DNA of 64,000 nucleotides from Rhizobium sp. AC27/96 (GTDB lineage Bacteria; Pseudomonadota; Alphaproteobacteria; Rhizobiales; Rhizobiaceae): positions 248,001 through 312,000 of the forward strand of contig NZ_LXKN01000018.1 of the NCBI RefSeq assembly GCF_001692325.1, read 5' to 3'. Made by a program: the position numbers and the translations under genes. Of this stretch, positions 54,787 to 64,000 are shown in pieces. Position 1 is the first letter of the stretch. Each line of letters opens with the position of its first letter. Under the pieces are notes generated by a model that did no database searches, was not told where the DNA came from, and was given only the letters and a program-made list of their open reading frames with translations.

Positions 54787-54975
54787 TCAGACCAGGCCGA
54801 CCGGAATGGGTCTCATCACTTTGCGCGCACCATAGTCACGCTCGTGAGACTTACGGTGCTGCTGCTCGTGACTTGCGGAGAACTCGATGTGGCTGCGCTC
54901 GACCATACCATCCGGATAGGTTCCGGTGTCATCGGTCTCGACTTCCGACTGCGCAGTGACGATCTTCAAATTCAT
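54787..54975 (-). CDS. Small hypothetical protein
   Basis: 62 residues behind a good CGGAGGAC ribosome site. Hydrophilic, acidic N-terminal half (SEVETDDTGTYPDG), His/Arg-rich C-terminal half (HEQQHRKSHERDYGARK). No family recognised. Confidence 0.5.
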   Translation of the reverse strand: MNLKIVTAQSEVETDDTGTYPDGMVERSHIEFSASHEQQHRKSHERDYGARKVMRPIPVGLV

Positions 54976-55327
54976 CTCTAGTCCTCCGGCTTGGCACGGA
55001 AACCCTTGATTCCATGGTTTGTTCCGTTAGTATCCGCACAATTGTTAAAAAATTAACTACGTCCGTTAATGAATTTGGGCGTCGTGGTATCGAACTTGAA
55101 CGGCTGGTTGGATTGCGCCATTGTTGCAATCCAGGCGTTTAGTCTCCGAGTCGGATTGGAGATCGGATGCATCGATACAGTTGGCACCGGACACGACGCC
55201 GGCTGTCGTAGTCAACGCAATTTTATGAATTTCGACTTCGTTCGGTGCGTGACCCATTAGAGGTAAGCCGAGCTCTACGTGCCTGCGATCAATCACTGTC
55301 AAATCGGCGGATAGACTGGAGCGGATC
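54976..55327. other. Intergenic region upstream of gcd
   Basis: 352 bases with no gene I can support; short open frames here have no convincing ribosome sites. An AT-rich stretch at about 55035-55075 is a likely promoter area for the minus-strand small gene. Confidence 0.5.
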
Positions 55328-57664
55328 ATGGCCATACTCATAACATCGATCATTCTGGCACTCATCGGTCTGGCGCTCGGCGGCGGCGGGCTTTGGCTCG
55401 TGCTGCTTGGCGGCAGCGTCTTCTATCTTCTCGCCGGTCTCGCCTTCCTGGTGACGGGTATCCTGCTTGCCATGCGCAAGGCCGCAGCTCTCTGGCTCTA
55501 CGCGGCTTTCGTGCTTGCGGCTCTTGCCTGGGCAATATGGGAAGTCGGTTTCGACTGGTGGCAGCTCGGTCCGCGCGGCGGATTGATCATTCTGATCGGT
55601 CTATGGCTGCTGACACCATGGATCAGGCGGCCGCTCGGTTTCCGCAGCCTTGATGGTGTCCACTATAGCGCCAATCCCTGGCCGCTGGCAGTAACCCTGA
55701 TCATTGCCGTCCTGATCGCTGTTTACTCGATGACGACAGACCCTCACGACCTATCTGGCGATCTGCCGACAACGGTGGCGGCGAATGCGCCGACGGGAGG
55801 CGATGTGCCCGATGGCGAGTGGCATCACTATGGGCGCACATCCTTCGGCCAACGTTACTCGCCTCTCGACCAGGTCACTGCTCAGAACGTCGCCAACCTC
55901 AAGGAGGTCTGGCGCTACCAGACAGGCGATGTGAAACGCGCGGACGATATCGGCGAAACCACTTATCAGGTCACGCCCCTCAAGATCGGCGACACGCTCT
56001 TTCTGTGTACGCCGCATAGTTTGGCGATCGCCATCGATGCGAAAGACGGCAAGGAGAAATGGCGTTACGACGCCAATGCCGGCATGAACCCCAATCGCCA
56101 GCATCAGACTTGCCGAGGCGTCTCCTATTATCACGACAAGGCCGTGCCTGCCGGCGCGCCTTGCGCCGATCGCGTCTATCTTCCGACCTCCGACGCCCGG
56201 CTGATCGCGCTTGACGCAGCCAATGGCAAGGTATGCCCCAACTTCGCCGATCAGGGCACGCTGCATCTCGAAACCGGCATGAAATACAATCCGGCCGGTT
56301 ACTACTATTCGACATCGCCGCCCGTGATCGTAGCCGACAAGATTATCATCGGTGGCGCTGTCAACGACAACTACTCGACCCAGGAACAATCAGGCGTCAT
56401 CCGCGCCTTCGACGCCAGGACCGGCGCGCTCATCTGGAACTGGGATTCGGGCAATCCCGACCAGACGACGCCGCTGCCTGCCGGACAGACCTACACGACC
56501 AATTCGCCGAACAGCTGGTCGGTCTCCAGCGCTGACGAGGCACTGCGCATGGTCTATGTCCCGCTCGGCAACCAGACGCCTGACCAGCTCGGCATGGCGC
56601 GCAGCGCCAATGTCGAGCGCTTCTCCTCCTCCGTGGTGGCGCTTGATATCAACACCGGCCAGCTGAAATGGGTGCAGCAGTTCGTCCATCACGATCTCTG
56701 GGACATGGACGTGCCGGCACAACCCGTGCTGTTCGACATGACCAAGGCCGACGGCACCGTCGTTCCCGCGCTGGTCGCCTCGACCAAGCAGGGCGATCTC
56801 TACGTGCTGGACCGCCGCACCGGCGCTGCGATCATTCCCTTCAAGGAAATTCCGGCGCCCGGCGGCACCATTCCGGAGGATCACTCTTCACCGACGCAGC
56901 CGATCTCCGATCTGACCTTCTCGCCGCCGCCGCTGCAGGAAAAGGACATGTGGGGCGTCTCGCTGTTCGATCAGCTCGCGTGCCGCATCTCCTTCCATCT
57001 GCACCAATACGAAGGCCGATACACGCCACCGTCCCTGCGTGGCTCGATCATCTATCCCGGCAATTTCGGCACCTTCAATTGGGGCAGCGTCGCGGTCGAT
57101 CCGGAGCGCCAGATCATGTTCGGCATGCCGACCTATCTGGCTTTCACCTCGCGGCTGGTGCCCCGCGCCGAGATCCCGCCGAAGGGAGAGGGCGACAAGG
57201 GCAGCGAACAGGGATTGAACCGCAATGATGGCTCCCCCTATGGCGTCTATATGGGCCCGTTTCTCAGCCCGCTAGGCGTTCCCTGCCAGGCGCCACCCTG
57301 GGGCTATGTCGCTGGTGTCGATCTCAAGACCGGTAAAATTGCCTACAAGCACAAGAACGGCACCATCTACGACATGACGCCGCTGCCGCTGCCCATCAAG
57401 GTCGGCGTTCCCGGCATCGGCGGGCCGATTGTCACCAAGGGCGGCGTTGCCTTCCTGGGTGCGGCCGTGGACGATTACCTGCGGGCATATGATGTCACGA
57501 CGGGTAAGCAGCTCTGGCAGGCGCGCCTGCCGGCGGGCGGCCAATCCACGCCGATGACCTATACCGCCAGCGACAACAAGCAATATGTCGTCATGGTAGC
57601 CGGTGGTCATGGCTCGGTCGGAACCAAGCCCGGCGACTATGTTATCGGCTACACGCTGCCATAA
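55328..57664 (+). CDS. gcd: Membrane-bound PQQ-dependent glucose dehydrogenase
   Basis: 778 residues, near the family's usual 790-800. The N-terminus has five membrane segments (to about 137). The periplasmic eight-bladed propeller follows, with EWHHYGRTSFGQRYSPLDQV, LKIGDTLFLCTPHSLAIAIDAKDG and HHDLWDMDVPAQPV, and SNDE/TNSPNSWSVSSADE-type PQQ contacts. It oxidises glucose to gluconolactone in the periplasm and feeds electrons to ubiquinone; gluconic acid secretion solubilises mineral phosphate. No PQQ biosynthesis genes are in the window, so activity depends on PQQ made elsewhere or supplied. Confidence 0.93.
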   Translation: MAILITSIILALIGLALGGGGLWLVLLGGSVFYLLAGLAFLVTGILLAMRKAAALWLYAAFVLAALAWAIWEVGFDWWQLGPRGGLIILIGLWLLTPWIRRPLGFRSLDGVHYSANPWPLAVTLIIAVLIAVYSMTTDPHDLSGDLPTTVAANAPTGGDVPDGEWHHYGRTSFGQRYSPLDQVTAQNVANLKEVWRYQTGDVKRADDIGETTYQVTPLKIGDTLFLCTPHSLAIAIDAKDGKEKWRYDANAGMNPNRQHQTCRGVSYYHDKAVPAGAPCADRVYLPTSDARLIALDAANGKVCPNFADQGTLHLETGMKYNPAGYYYSTSPPVIVADKIIIGGAVNDNYSTQEQSGVIRAFDARTGALIWNWDSGNPDQTTPLPAGQTYTTNSPNSWSVSSADEALRMVYVPLGNQTPDQLGMARSANVERFSSSVVALDINTGQLKWVQQFVHHDLWDMDVPAQPVLFDMTKADGTVVPALVASTKQGDLYVLDRRTGAAIIPFKEIPAPGGTIPEDHSSPTQPISDLTFSPPPLQEKDMWGVSLFDQLACRISFHLHQYEGRYTPPSLRGSIIYPGNFGTFNWGSVAVDPERQIMFGMPTYLAFTSRLVPRAEIPPKGEGDKGSEQGLNRNDGSPYGVYMGPFLSPLGVPCQAPPWGYVAGVDLKTGKIAYKHKNGTIYDMTPLPLPIKVGVPGIGGPIVTKGGVAFLGAAVDDYLRAYDVTTGKQLWQARLPAGGQSTPMTYTASDNKQYVVMVAGGHGSVGTKPGDYVIGYTLP

Positions 57665-57672
57665 ATAGGATT

Positions 57673-57691
57673 GGGCGGGATCGCCCCGCCC
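57673..57691 (+). terminator. Possible terminator after gcd
   Basis: 7-base-pair GC stem GGGCGGG / CCCGCCC with a 5-base loop, 9 bases after the stop. There is no clear T-run, so it is only a candidate. Confidence 0.35.
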
Positions 57692-57723
57692 TCCATCTCT
57701 GGCAGGCTTCAATGCCGAAGCGG

Positions 57724-58302
57724 CTAGGCAATCTGCTCAACGCGGCATTGCTGGCACAAAGGATAGGTATTCAGGAATGGCGCAAGCCGTTCGCGCATGA
57801 TTTTGAAATCTGATCCGTACATGTAAAAGGCGGTTTCTTCCGGTCCTTGCCAATGGCTGCTGACCGCTCCAATGCCCTGCAACAGGCGCTGGCATTCCGC
57901 AAAGACATGATTGACATCAGAATCACGGTAGACCTCGTCTGGCAGGTCGGTACCGTTCAAATATAATCCCAGGCCCTCCTGCAGGCCGAAATCAATCCGC
58001 CGGTTCTGATCGGGGATATTCATCCGCGAGCCCTTGGGAGCCAGCATGGCCTCAAGGGTGCGCATAACCATTTCGATCGTCGCATCGGATGGGTCATCCA
58101 ACTCGATCTCAATATCGCATTCGCTGACTTCGCCGTCGGGCGCCATCAATGTACCGCCGCCGACGACGCGTACGCCATGCTTGTGTTTCGCCATGGCCGC
58201 ATCGAGAGCGTCTTCAATATCGGCTCGATCATCCGGTTGCAGGCGCGCGTTCAGTGTGGCCACAACGACCATGGGTTTCTTTTTCTTGAAAAGATTGAAC
58301 AT
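57724..58302 (-). CDS. Hypothetical cytoplasmic protein
   Basis: 192 residues. Begins MFNLFKKKKPMVVVATLNARLQPDD. Two halves, the first with strand-helix pattern (ADIEDALDAAMAKHKHGVRVVGGGTL), the second with VFAECQRLLQGIG and a C-terminal CQQC pair that could bind metal. No family recognised. Confidence 0.6.
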   Translation of the reverse strand: MFNLFKKKKPMVVVATLNARLQPDDRADIEDALDAAMAKHKHGVRVVGGGTLMAPDGEVSECDIEIELDDPSDATIEMVMRTLEAMLAPKGSRMNIPDQNRRIDFGLQEGLGLYLNGTDLPDEVYRDSDVNHVFAECQRLLQGIGAVSSHWQGPEETAFYMYGSDFKIMRERLAPFLNTYPLCQQCRVEQIA

Positions 58303-58372
58303 GGGCTATCTGCTGCCTCCCCCGGCTTCAACGTTGCGAAAATCCCGGTTGTAGTTTGAGTCCCGCAACCGT

Positions 58373-59656
58373 TTATTGCAACGGCTTATTTCCCGCCGCC
58401 ACGGCGTCGTCCTCGGAATTTGCCGGAGGCTCCCAGCCGAAGACGCTGCGGCCGCCATAGGAGAATGATCTGTCAAATTCGCCGGCGACGATCTCCTTGA
58501 GATCAGGTCCGGTGACATATCGCTCCAGAATTCTCGACTGATCGTCCAGCCGCTTCAGGGCCGACAGTTCCTCATCTCGGCCAAGCCGCCCTTTCCTGAC
58601 CGCGGATTTCATCACGCTGATGGTCTCGTCATAGACTTTCAATGGCACCGGAAAGGGATGCCGATCCTTACCGCCATGGGCCAGCGAGAAGCGTGCGGGA
58701 TCGGAAAAGCGGCAGGGCGCGCCGTGAACGACCTCAGCCACCATCGCCAAAGCTTTCACCGTCCGTGCGCCGACGCCGGGCGTCAGCAGTAAATCCTCGA
58801 AATCCACCGGGCCGCGATCGGCAGCAGCGGCGAGATTGCCATGCAGGCGGCGCATGTTCACATCTTCCTGGCGGACATCATGATGCGCCGGCATGATGAG
58901 GTACGGCAGCATCGGTTGCACATCTTGTTTGCTGATTGCCGGAGCTTGTCCTTCCAGCACATTGAATTCGCGAATGATTTTATCGGGACCAAGCGAGGCA
59001 AGCAGATCGAGCTGGCGGTTGCGGGAATGTTCGGCCCGCCGATCGGCGAGATTGATGATCTCTCCCTGCTCCCGTCCCTCGATGGCGGCATGGGGTGAAT
59101 CCAGAAAGCTCGTCAGCCCCTCGGATAGCCAGTGATATCGCCGTGCCTGCCGGCGGTCGCCGTTCATGCCCTGCTGGACGACGACCCATTTGCCGTCATC
59201 GGCCACGATGAAGCCATGCAGATAGAGGTCGAAGCCATCCTGGACCGCTGCGCTGTCCACCTTGGCGATCAGCCGGCTGGTGCTGGCAAGCGATGTTCCA
59301 TCGATCCCGACGCGCTCGCCGATATGGATCAATTCATCCGGTGTCTTGCGCGAATGCGAGCCGCGACCGCCGCAGACATGGATGCCGAGTTCGCCCGAAA
59401 GCGGGGTCAGGCCGCGCTTCAATGCGCCGAGCACGCTTGTGGTGATGCCGGAGGAATGCCAGTCCATGCCCATGACGGCGCCGAAGGACTGGAACCAGAA
59501 TGGATTGGCCAAGCGGCGAAACAGCTCATCACGTCCATAGTGCTGAACGATCGCCTCGGTGATGACAGCGCCCAATCGCGTCATCCGTTCTCCAAGCCAT
59601 CGCGGCACGCGGCCGCCATGCAACGGCAGGTCAGCTTTGCCAGTTCTTTGCGCCAA
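58373..59656 (-). CDS. DUF763 family protein
   Basis: About 427 residues from a TTG at 59656, which has GAGAG about 8 bases upstream and directly precedes the family N-terminus (AQRTGKADLPLHGGRVPRWLG). The open frame to 59764 (ATG) adds an unlikely basic leader, and a GTG lies at 59665. Other family blocks are MGMDWHSSGITTSVLGALK, GIHVCGGRGSHSRKTP and, late, LTPGVGARTVKALAMVAEVVHG, which looks like a helix-hairpin-helix DNA-binding motif. Function is unknown; a nucleic-acid role is inferred. Confidence 0.8.
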   Translation of the reverse strand: MAQRTGKADLPLHGGRVPRWLGERMTRLGAVITEAIVQHYGRDELFRRLANPFWFQSFGAVMGMDWHSSGITTSVLGALKRGLTPLSGELGIHVCGGRGSHSRKTPDELIHIGERVGIDGTSLASTSRLIAKVDSAAVQDGFDLYLHGFIVADDGKWVVVQQGMNGDRRQARRYHWLSEGLTSFLDSPHAAIEGREQGEIINLADRRAEHSRNRQLDLLASLGPDKIIREFNVLEGQAPAISKQDVQPMLPYLIMPAHHDVRQEDVNMRRLHGNLAAAADRGPVDFEDLLLTPGVGARTVKALAMVAEVVHGAPCRFSDPARFSLAHGGKDRHPFPVPLKVYDETISVMKSAVRKGRLGRDEELSALKRLDDQSRILERYVTGPDLKEIVAGEFDRSFSYGGRSVFGWEPPANSEDDAVAAGNKPLQ

Positions 59657-59767
59657 ATTCGTCACTCTCGATCTTCGGTGACGAGATTGTAGCGTCGATC
59701 GTCGATTTGCACCATACGTTCTCTTTTTGTCCCACTTCGTGGCGTCAGAGAACTGGCGAGACAATCG

Positions 59768-60904
59768 CTAGGAGTGATTGCGCAGCAAATGGGAGCGCAT
59801 CGCCGCAATGCCCTCATCGATATTGGCGCGGCCGAACCCAATGCGGAACCGGTCGTCTGGCGTCGCACTGAGATCCGAGTGATAGAGGCTTGCCGGCAAG
59901 AGCAGCACGCCTGCCTGTTCCACCAGATTGCGCGTGAAGGTCTCCACGCCATCCGCACCTTTGTAGCGTGGATAGCAGACACAGCCGCCATCGGGCGTAT
60001 ACCACTCGAAAAGATCCTCGAACTCTGAAAACAGAGCCTTCAGCTTTCCGAGGTTGGAAGCGATCAGCCTGTTATTGCGCTCGAGAATCCTGTCGGCATT
60101 CAGCAAGGCAATCTTCGCCAGGCTCTCGCTCGGACCTGAATTGCAGATGGAGAGATAATGCTTCATCCGCTCCATTTTCGAAATCAGGGTGTGATCGCGG
60201 CAGGCAATCCAGCCAATGCGCAGGCCCGGCAAGCCATAGGCCTTGGACATGACGCCAAGCGAGAGGCCCCGTTCATAGGCGTCGGCAGCGGCCTGCGATA
60301 CCGGCTTATTATCGACGGTCAGGCCGCGATAGACTTCGTCGCTGAAGAGCCAGATGCCGTGTCGCCGGCAGAGATCCACCAGTGCGTCGAACCTCTCCTT
60401 TTCCAGCACCTTGCCTGTAGGATTGTGCGGGAAATTGATCGAGACCAGCTTGGTATTGGGTCTGATTGCCTTGCTGACCACATCGATGTCCAGCGACCAG
60501 CCGTCTTCCGGATCAAGTGCTATAGCAGAGACATCGCAAATGCTGAGGGGTATCGTTTCGGACGATTGGTAGTTGGGTGTTACAATGATCGCATGATCGC
60601 CCTTGTCGAGAAGCGCATGCATGGCGATGTAGATGCCCTCTTCCGCGCCGGCAAAGCATAGAATATCGGCGCGCTGCATCTGGTGATAAAGCCCGGCGAT
60701 GATGTCGCGCAATGCCGGATCGCCGAAGGTCTCCGTATAACCAAGCCAGAGATTGTCGTAGGCCGCCCGCTGCTCCGATGTCGCCATGTCAAGCAGCTCA
60801 GCCATCGTCATGCTCTGCGCGTCGGAGGCAGTCATGTGATAGCGCGCACTGAACTCCCACTTCGAAAAATGAGTTTCCAGCTTGAAATCTGGCAGCAGCG
60901 GCAT
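59768..60904 (-). CDS. PLP-dependent class I/II aminotransferase
   Basis: 378 residues from ATG 60904, preceded by GGAG. Fold-type I features: FAGAEEGIYIAM, NYQSSE, NFPHNPTGKVLEKERFDAL, the Asp of LFSDEVYRGL, PLP Lys in GVMSKAYGLPGLRIGW and a C-terminal Arg in RFRIGFGR. The amino acid substrate cannot be told. It is divergent from the YheO-type regulator (123-base gap), which probably controls it. Confidence 0.9.
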   Translation of the reverse strand: MPLLPDFKLETHFSKWEFSARYHMTASDAQSMTMAELLDMATSEQRAAYDNLWLGYTETFGDPALRDIIAGLYHQMQRADILCFAGAEEGIYIAMHALLDKGDHAIIVTPNYQSSETIPLSICDVSAIALDPEDGWSLDIDVVSKAIRPNTKLVSINFPHNPTGKVLEKERFDALVDLCRRHGIWLFSDEVYRGLTVDNKPVSQAAADAYERGLSLGVMSKAYGLPGLRIGWIACRDHTLISKMERMKHYLSICNSGPSESLAKIALLNADRILERNNRLIASNLGKLKALFSEFEDLFEWYTPDGGCVCYPRYKGADGVETFTRNLVEQAGVLLLPASLYHSDLSATPDDRFRIGFGRANIDEGIAAMRSHLLRNHS

Positions 60905-61027
60905 GACGACATTCTCCAACGGCGGCAGACACACATTCGTGCCGGCCCTTACTGGCTCGATAATTAGTAGCGCATTTACAAATTGTCAAATATATAGTGA
61001 ATGTAAATCATCAGAAGGAAAGAGGCG

Positions 61028-61702
61028 ATGGCGCGAAAGACAGGCACAAGCAATGAGCAATCAACCGGTTCCGAGGACCTGCTGCGGTTCGCTTCCGTCG
61101 CCGATGCTGTTGCGATCCTGCTCAAGCCCCATGCGGAGGTCGTCCTTCACGACCTGAGAACGCAGACGATTGCTCATATCGCCAACAACCTGTCGCGGCG
61201 CGAAGTCGGCGGCTCCTCCCTTGCCGAGTTGAAGGATATCGGATCGCTCGGCCTCGATGTCATCGGCCCCTATCGGAAGGTGAATTTCGATGGTCGCCAG
61301 CTCAAGTCGATCACTGCTGTTTTGCGCAACGAGGCAGGCGAGCCATTCGGCTTGCTCTGTATCAATTTCGACATCGCACCGATCGAGGCAGCGCGTGATG
61401 CGTTAAGCCTTCTGGCGGCTTTTCAGGATGTCGGTCCGCAGCCATCCGCACTATTCCGCTCAGACTGGCAGGAAACCGTCAATGCCGCGATCGCGGACTT
61501 TCTCGGCGAACGAGGGCTGGCCGCTTCCGCGCTGGCGAAGGAAGATCATGCCGCTCTCGTCGAGATGCTGGAACAGGAGGGCTATTTCTCCATCCGCAAT
61601 CTGGTCCCCTATCTCGCGCGGGTGCTCGGCATTTCACGGCCGACCGTTTACAAGCACCTGCGCGAAGCCCGGCAGAGGAAGCTGCCGAAGCCGACGTCTT
61701 GA
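61028..61702 (+). CDS. YheO/DauR-type PAS-HTH transcriptional regulator
   Basis: 224 residues behind AGAAGGAAAGAGG. The N-terminal YheO-like PAS domain has LKPHAEVVLHDLRTQTIAHIANNLSRREVGG and EAGEPFGLLCINFDI. The C-terminal HTH is RNLVPYLARVLGISRPTVYKHLREAR. DauR-like members respond to D-amino acids or related compounds, and the adjacent aminotransferase and racemase-type genes fit an amino acid derivative as effector. Confidence 0.88.
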   Translation: MARKTGTSNEQSTGSEDLLRFASVADAVAILLKPHAEVVLHDLRTQTIAHIANNLSRREVGGSSLAELKDIGSLGLDVIGPYRKVNFDGRQLKSITAVLRNEAGEPFGLLCINFDIAPIEAARDALSLLAAFQDVGPQPSALFRSDWQETVNAAIADFLGERGLAASALAKEDHAALVEMLEQEGYFSIRNLVPYLARVLGISRPTVYKHLREARQRKLPKPTS

Positions 61703-61747
61703 CCCCGCCTGGAAGATTGGCGCCAACAAGCCGACAACACACGCGAG

Positions 61748-62485
61748 TTAGGCAGGCATCGGAGCAAAGCTGCTCATTGCGCCGGAAAAGGGCTTGGGCA
61801 AAGGCGAAGCATAGGAACTGCGCTTGCTGGTGGACAGGCCCAGGGAGACCAGTGCTTCGGCCTGCTTGACCGCCGCAGCCACGCCGTCCACCACGGGGAC
61901 GCCATAGATCTCCTGCAGCTCTCGGGCAAGATCCGTCATGCCAGCGCAACCGAGCACGATCGCTTCCGCGCTATCTTCGGCAAGTGCGCGTTCGATTTCC
62001 GCCCGCAGTTTCCCAATCGCGCCAGGAGACGCGTTCTCAAGTTCCAGGACTGGGATATCGGAAGCGCGCACCTTGGCGCGTGCTCCCATGCCGTAGCGCT
62101 GGACGAGATTGTCGATCAGGATGCGCGAACGCTCGAGCGTCGTCACCACGCTGAACCGCTGCGCCAGAAAGCCCGCCGTCGCGACAGCCGACTCGCAAAG
62201 CCCGACAACGGGCACGTCGCAGAACATGCGGGCGGCTTCGAGACCGGTATCGTCGAAGCAGCAGATGATCGCGGCGTCATAACCGGCGCCTTGCCTCTCC
62301 TTCAATTCACGCAGCATGCCGGGTACGGCGAGAGCCCCGTCGTAATAGCCTTCGATCGAGGCCGGCCCCATCTGCGATGTGGCGGCGATGATCTCTGTGC
62401 CGGAGGCCGCGACTGCGCGGGCCGCTATCGCGGCCTTCTCTGTCATCGAGGCCGTCGTATTCGGGTTGATAAGCAATAAACGCAT
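61748..62485 (-). CDS. Asp/Glu/hydantoin racemase family protein
   Basis: 245 residues from ATG 62485; longer open frame to 62518 overlaps the permease. Features: LLLINPNTTASMTEKA, first catalytic Cys in IICCFDDTGLEAA, VVGLCESA and second catalytic Cys in IVLGCAGMTDLA. Hydantoin racemases and allantoin racemase (HpxA) belong here; EA-type members act on small amides. It follows the ABC permeases by four bases, so the operon probably imports and isomerises one substrate. Confidence 0.85.
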   Translation of the reverse strand: MRLLLINPNTTASMTEKAAIAARAVAASGTEIIAATSQMGPASIEGYYDGALAVPGMLRELKERQGAGYDAAIICCFDDTGLEAARMFCDVPVVGLCESAVATAGFLAQRFSVVTTLERSRILIDNLVQRYGMGARAKVRASDIPVLELENASPGAIGKLRAEIERALAEDSAEAIVLGCAGMTDLARELQEIYGVPVVDGVAAAVKQAEALVSLGLSTSKRSSYASPLPKPFSGAMSSFAPMPA

Positions 62486-62489
62486 GATC

Positions 62490-63311
62490 TCAGCTTTTCT
62501 TGGCCTGGCGGCGGCCAAGCATGGTCATAATCCCGAGTGCCAGGAGAATGATGGTGAAGGAAAACAGCGTCGTCACCGTTCCAAGCGCATAGAGCACCGG
62601 CGTCGTGACGTTGGTCGTCATCCCATAGATTTCCAGCGGCAGGGTGTTGTAGGTCCCCGAGGTCATCAAGGTCCGGGCGAACTCGTCATAGGAGAGCGTG
62701 AAGCCGAACAGACCGACGCCGATAAGGCTTGGTGCGATCATCGGCAGCACGACATGGCGGAAGGTCTGCCATGACGTGGCGCCCAGATCCCGAGCTGCTT
62801 CTTCGTATGCCGGTGAGAAACGGTTGAAGACGGCGAACATGATCAGCACGCCGAAAGGCAAGGTCCAGGTGAGATGCGCGCCGAAGGCCGAGGAATACCA
62901 GGCAGGCCCAAGACCACCCTGCTGGAAGACCACGCCGATCCCGAGTGAAATGATGATCGATGGCACCACGAGGCTGGCAACCGTGGCGTAGAACAGAAAT
63001 GTCGAGCCACGGAAACGGCGGCGAAAGGCAAGGCCTGCCAGCAGCGAGACGACGACGGTCACGATCATCACCATGACGCCGAGGATCAGCGATCGCTGGA
63101 ACGACGCGCCGAAATCGCCGACCGCCTGCTTCTCGAAGAGGTTGGCGAACCAGTGCAGCGACACGCCGTTCAACGGAAAGGTCAGGCCGCCGTCCGGCCC
63201 CTGGAAGGACAGGATAACGATCGCCGACAGAGGGCCGTAGAGGAACAGCACGAAAATGGTGAAGAAGATCGCCAGGACATAGAATTCGAGGCTGCGCTTT
63301 TCCCGGTTCAT
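62490..63311 (-). CDS. ABC permease (PotC-like, spermidine/putrescine type)
   Basis: 273 residues from ATG 63311. Six membrane segments and the EAA-loop of binding-protein-dependent permeases (EEAARDLGATSWQTFRHVVLPMIAPSLIGVGL, split by function) in the second half. Similar to PotC/PotI in the transport of polyamines, opines or other cationic compounds. Its start overlaps the end of the preceding permease by a few bases. Confidence 0.9.
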   Translation of the reverse strand: MNREKRSLEFYVLAIFFTIFVLFLYGPLSAIVILSFQGPDGGLTFPLNGVSLHWFANLFEKQAVGDFGASFQRSLILGVMVMIVTVVVSLLAGLAFRRRFRGSTFLFYATVASLVVPSIIISLGIGVVFQQGGLGPAWYSSAFGAHLTWTLPFGVLIMFAVFNRFSPAYEEAARDLGATSWQTFRHVVLPMIAPSLIGVGLFGFTLSYDEFARTLMTSGTYNTLPLEIYGMTTNVTTPVLYALGTVTTLFSFTIILLALGIMTMLGRRQAKKS

Positions 63312-63312
63312 C

Positions 63313-64000
63313 TCAAAGCTCCTTGCGGATATCGACGATGCGCAGGATAGCGGCAACCATCAGCAGGACGACGATCAAGAGCACCACAGCATTGGCGGCT
63401 GCGGCCGGATATTGCAGCAGCGACATCTGGTTCTTCATCATCAAGGCGATGGAAGCGCTCTGGCCGCCCGACATCACCTGGACAGTGGAGAAATCCGCCA
63501 TGACGAGGGTAACGACGAAAATGCTGCCTATCGCCATGCCGGGCTTGGCAAGCGGGAGCACCACATTCCACAGCACCTGCCACCCGCTGGCACCGGCATC
63601 ACGAGCTGCCTCGAAAAGCGAGCGGTCAATGCGCATCAGCGTGTTGAAGATCGGCGTTACCATGAACAGGGTGTAGAGGTGCACCATGGCCAGTACCACG
63701 GCGAAATCGGAGTAGAGCAGCCATTCGATCGGCTGCGGGATGATGCCCATCTCGATCAGCGTCGAGTTGACCAGCCCATTGCGCCCGAGCACCGGTATCC
63801 ATGAGATCATGCGGATGATGTTCGACGTCATGAATGGCACGGTGCACACCAGAAAGAGGATCATCTGCGTCGACGTGCGGCGGATGTGGAAGGCGAGGAA
63901 ATAGGCGACCCAGAAGCCGATGAAGAGCGTCAGCCCCCAGACAATGACAGTGAATTTCAATGTGTTGAGATAGGTTTTCCACGTAACCCATGAACCCAGC
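63313..64000 (-). CDS. ABC permease (PotB-like), 5' part outside the window
   Basis: The frame stays open to base 64000 with family sequence (SWVTWKTYLNTLKFTVIVWG), so the ATG lies upstream and the visible part is about 229 residues. Multiple membrane segments, EAA loop FEAARDAGASGWQVLWNVVLPLAKPG. Partner of the PotC-like permease; the binding protein and ATPase are presumably just outside the window. Confidence 0.88.
   Translation of the reverse strand, partial: LGSWVTWKTYLNTLKFTVIVWGLTLFIGFWVAYFLAFHIRRTSTQMILFLVCTVPFMTSNIIRMISWIPVLGRNGLVNSTLIEMGIIPQPIEWLLYSDFAVVLAMVHLYTLFMVTPIFNTLMRIDRSLFEAARDAGASGWQVLWNVVLPLAKPGMAIGSIFVVTLVMADFSTVQVMSGGQSASIALMMKNQMSLLQYPAAAANAVVLLIVVLLMVAAILRIVDIRKEL

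Noticed and set aside
55069..55260. 63-codon open frame upstream of gcd
   Set aside because: No clear ribosome site and no recognisable sequence; treated as intergenic.

Overview
The window is high-GC, densely coded DNA typical of a Rhizobium/Agrobacterium-group alphaproteobacterium. The support is the protein style (Frc-like sugar ABC system, DUF992, DUF763, SorC and GlxA-type regulators, soxBDAG-like N-methylglutamate dehydrogenase) and the many catabolic ABC and operon modules. I see no rRNA, tRNA, CRISPR array, insertion sequence or replication origin, so whether this is chromosome, chromid or plasmid cannot be decided from the window.

Layout. (1) 1-8.3 kb is a sugar-catabolic locus: a partial GatZ/KbaZ-type protein, a HAD phosphatase and a SorC-type regulator on the minus strand. 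Then come a LacD-type class I aldolase, an unusual ROK-kinase/P-loop-kinase fusion and a three-gene sugar ABC importer. (2) 8.5-12 kb holds a histidine-ammonia-lyase-fold protein without the MIO-forming Ala-Ser-Gly, an ornithine-cyclodeaminase-family protein and a PhnD-like protein with no signal peptide. (3) 12.1-36.4 kb is an essentially complete trimethylamine (TMA) catabolic island: APC permease, Tdm, Tmm, DmmDABC, FolD, PurU, GmaS, MgsABC, two regulators and MgdABCD. TMA is taken through TMA N-oxide, dimethylamine, monomethylamine, gamma-glutamylmethylamide and N-methylglutamate to glutamate plus methylene-tetrahydrofolate, and FolD and PurU oxidise the C1 unit. A small unknown protein and a PAS/MCP-fragment protein sit inside it.

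(4) 36.5-44.5 kb is mixed: nucleoside-deoxyribosyltransferase-like protein, class III adenylate cyclase, DUF992 secreted protein, peptidase T, a glycine-rich repeat protein, a glutathione transferase and a possible winged-helix regulator. (5) 44.9-51.4 kb is an archaic (Csu-like) chaperone-usher pilus operon followed by a convergent membrane diguanylate cyclase. (6) 51.5-59.7 kb holds small secreted or membrane proteins, a GNAT acetyltransferase, two esterases, membrane PQQ glucose dehydrogenase and a DUF763 protein. (7) 59.8-64 kb holds an aminotransferase, a YheO-type regulator, an Asp/Glu/hydantoin-racemase-family protein and two spermidine/putrescine-type ABC permeases; the last runs off the window.

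The most interesting inference links regions 2 and 3. A HAL-fold lyase that cannot make the MIO cofactor sits about 4 kb from a full TMA degradation pathway. This suggests that it releases TMA from a trimethylated amino acid (ergothioneine, hercynine or another betaine) and feeds the island. Two further points are a near-identical 15-bp AT-rich dyad upstream of both dmmD and mgsA, which may be the operator of the island, and the two-kinase fusion next to a bisphosphate aldolase.
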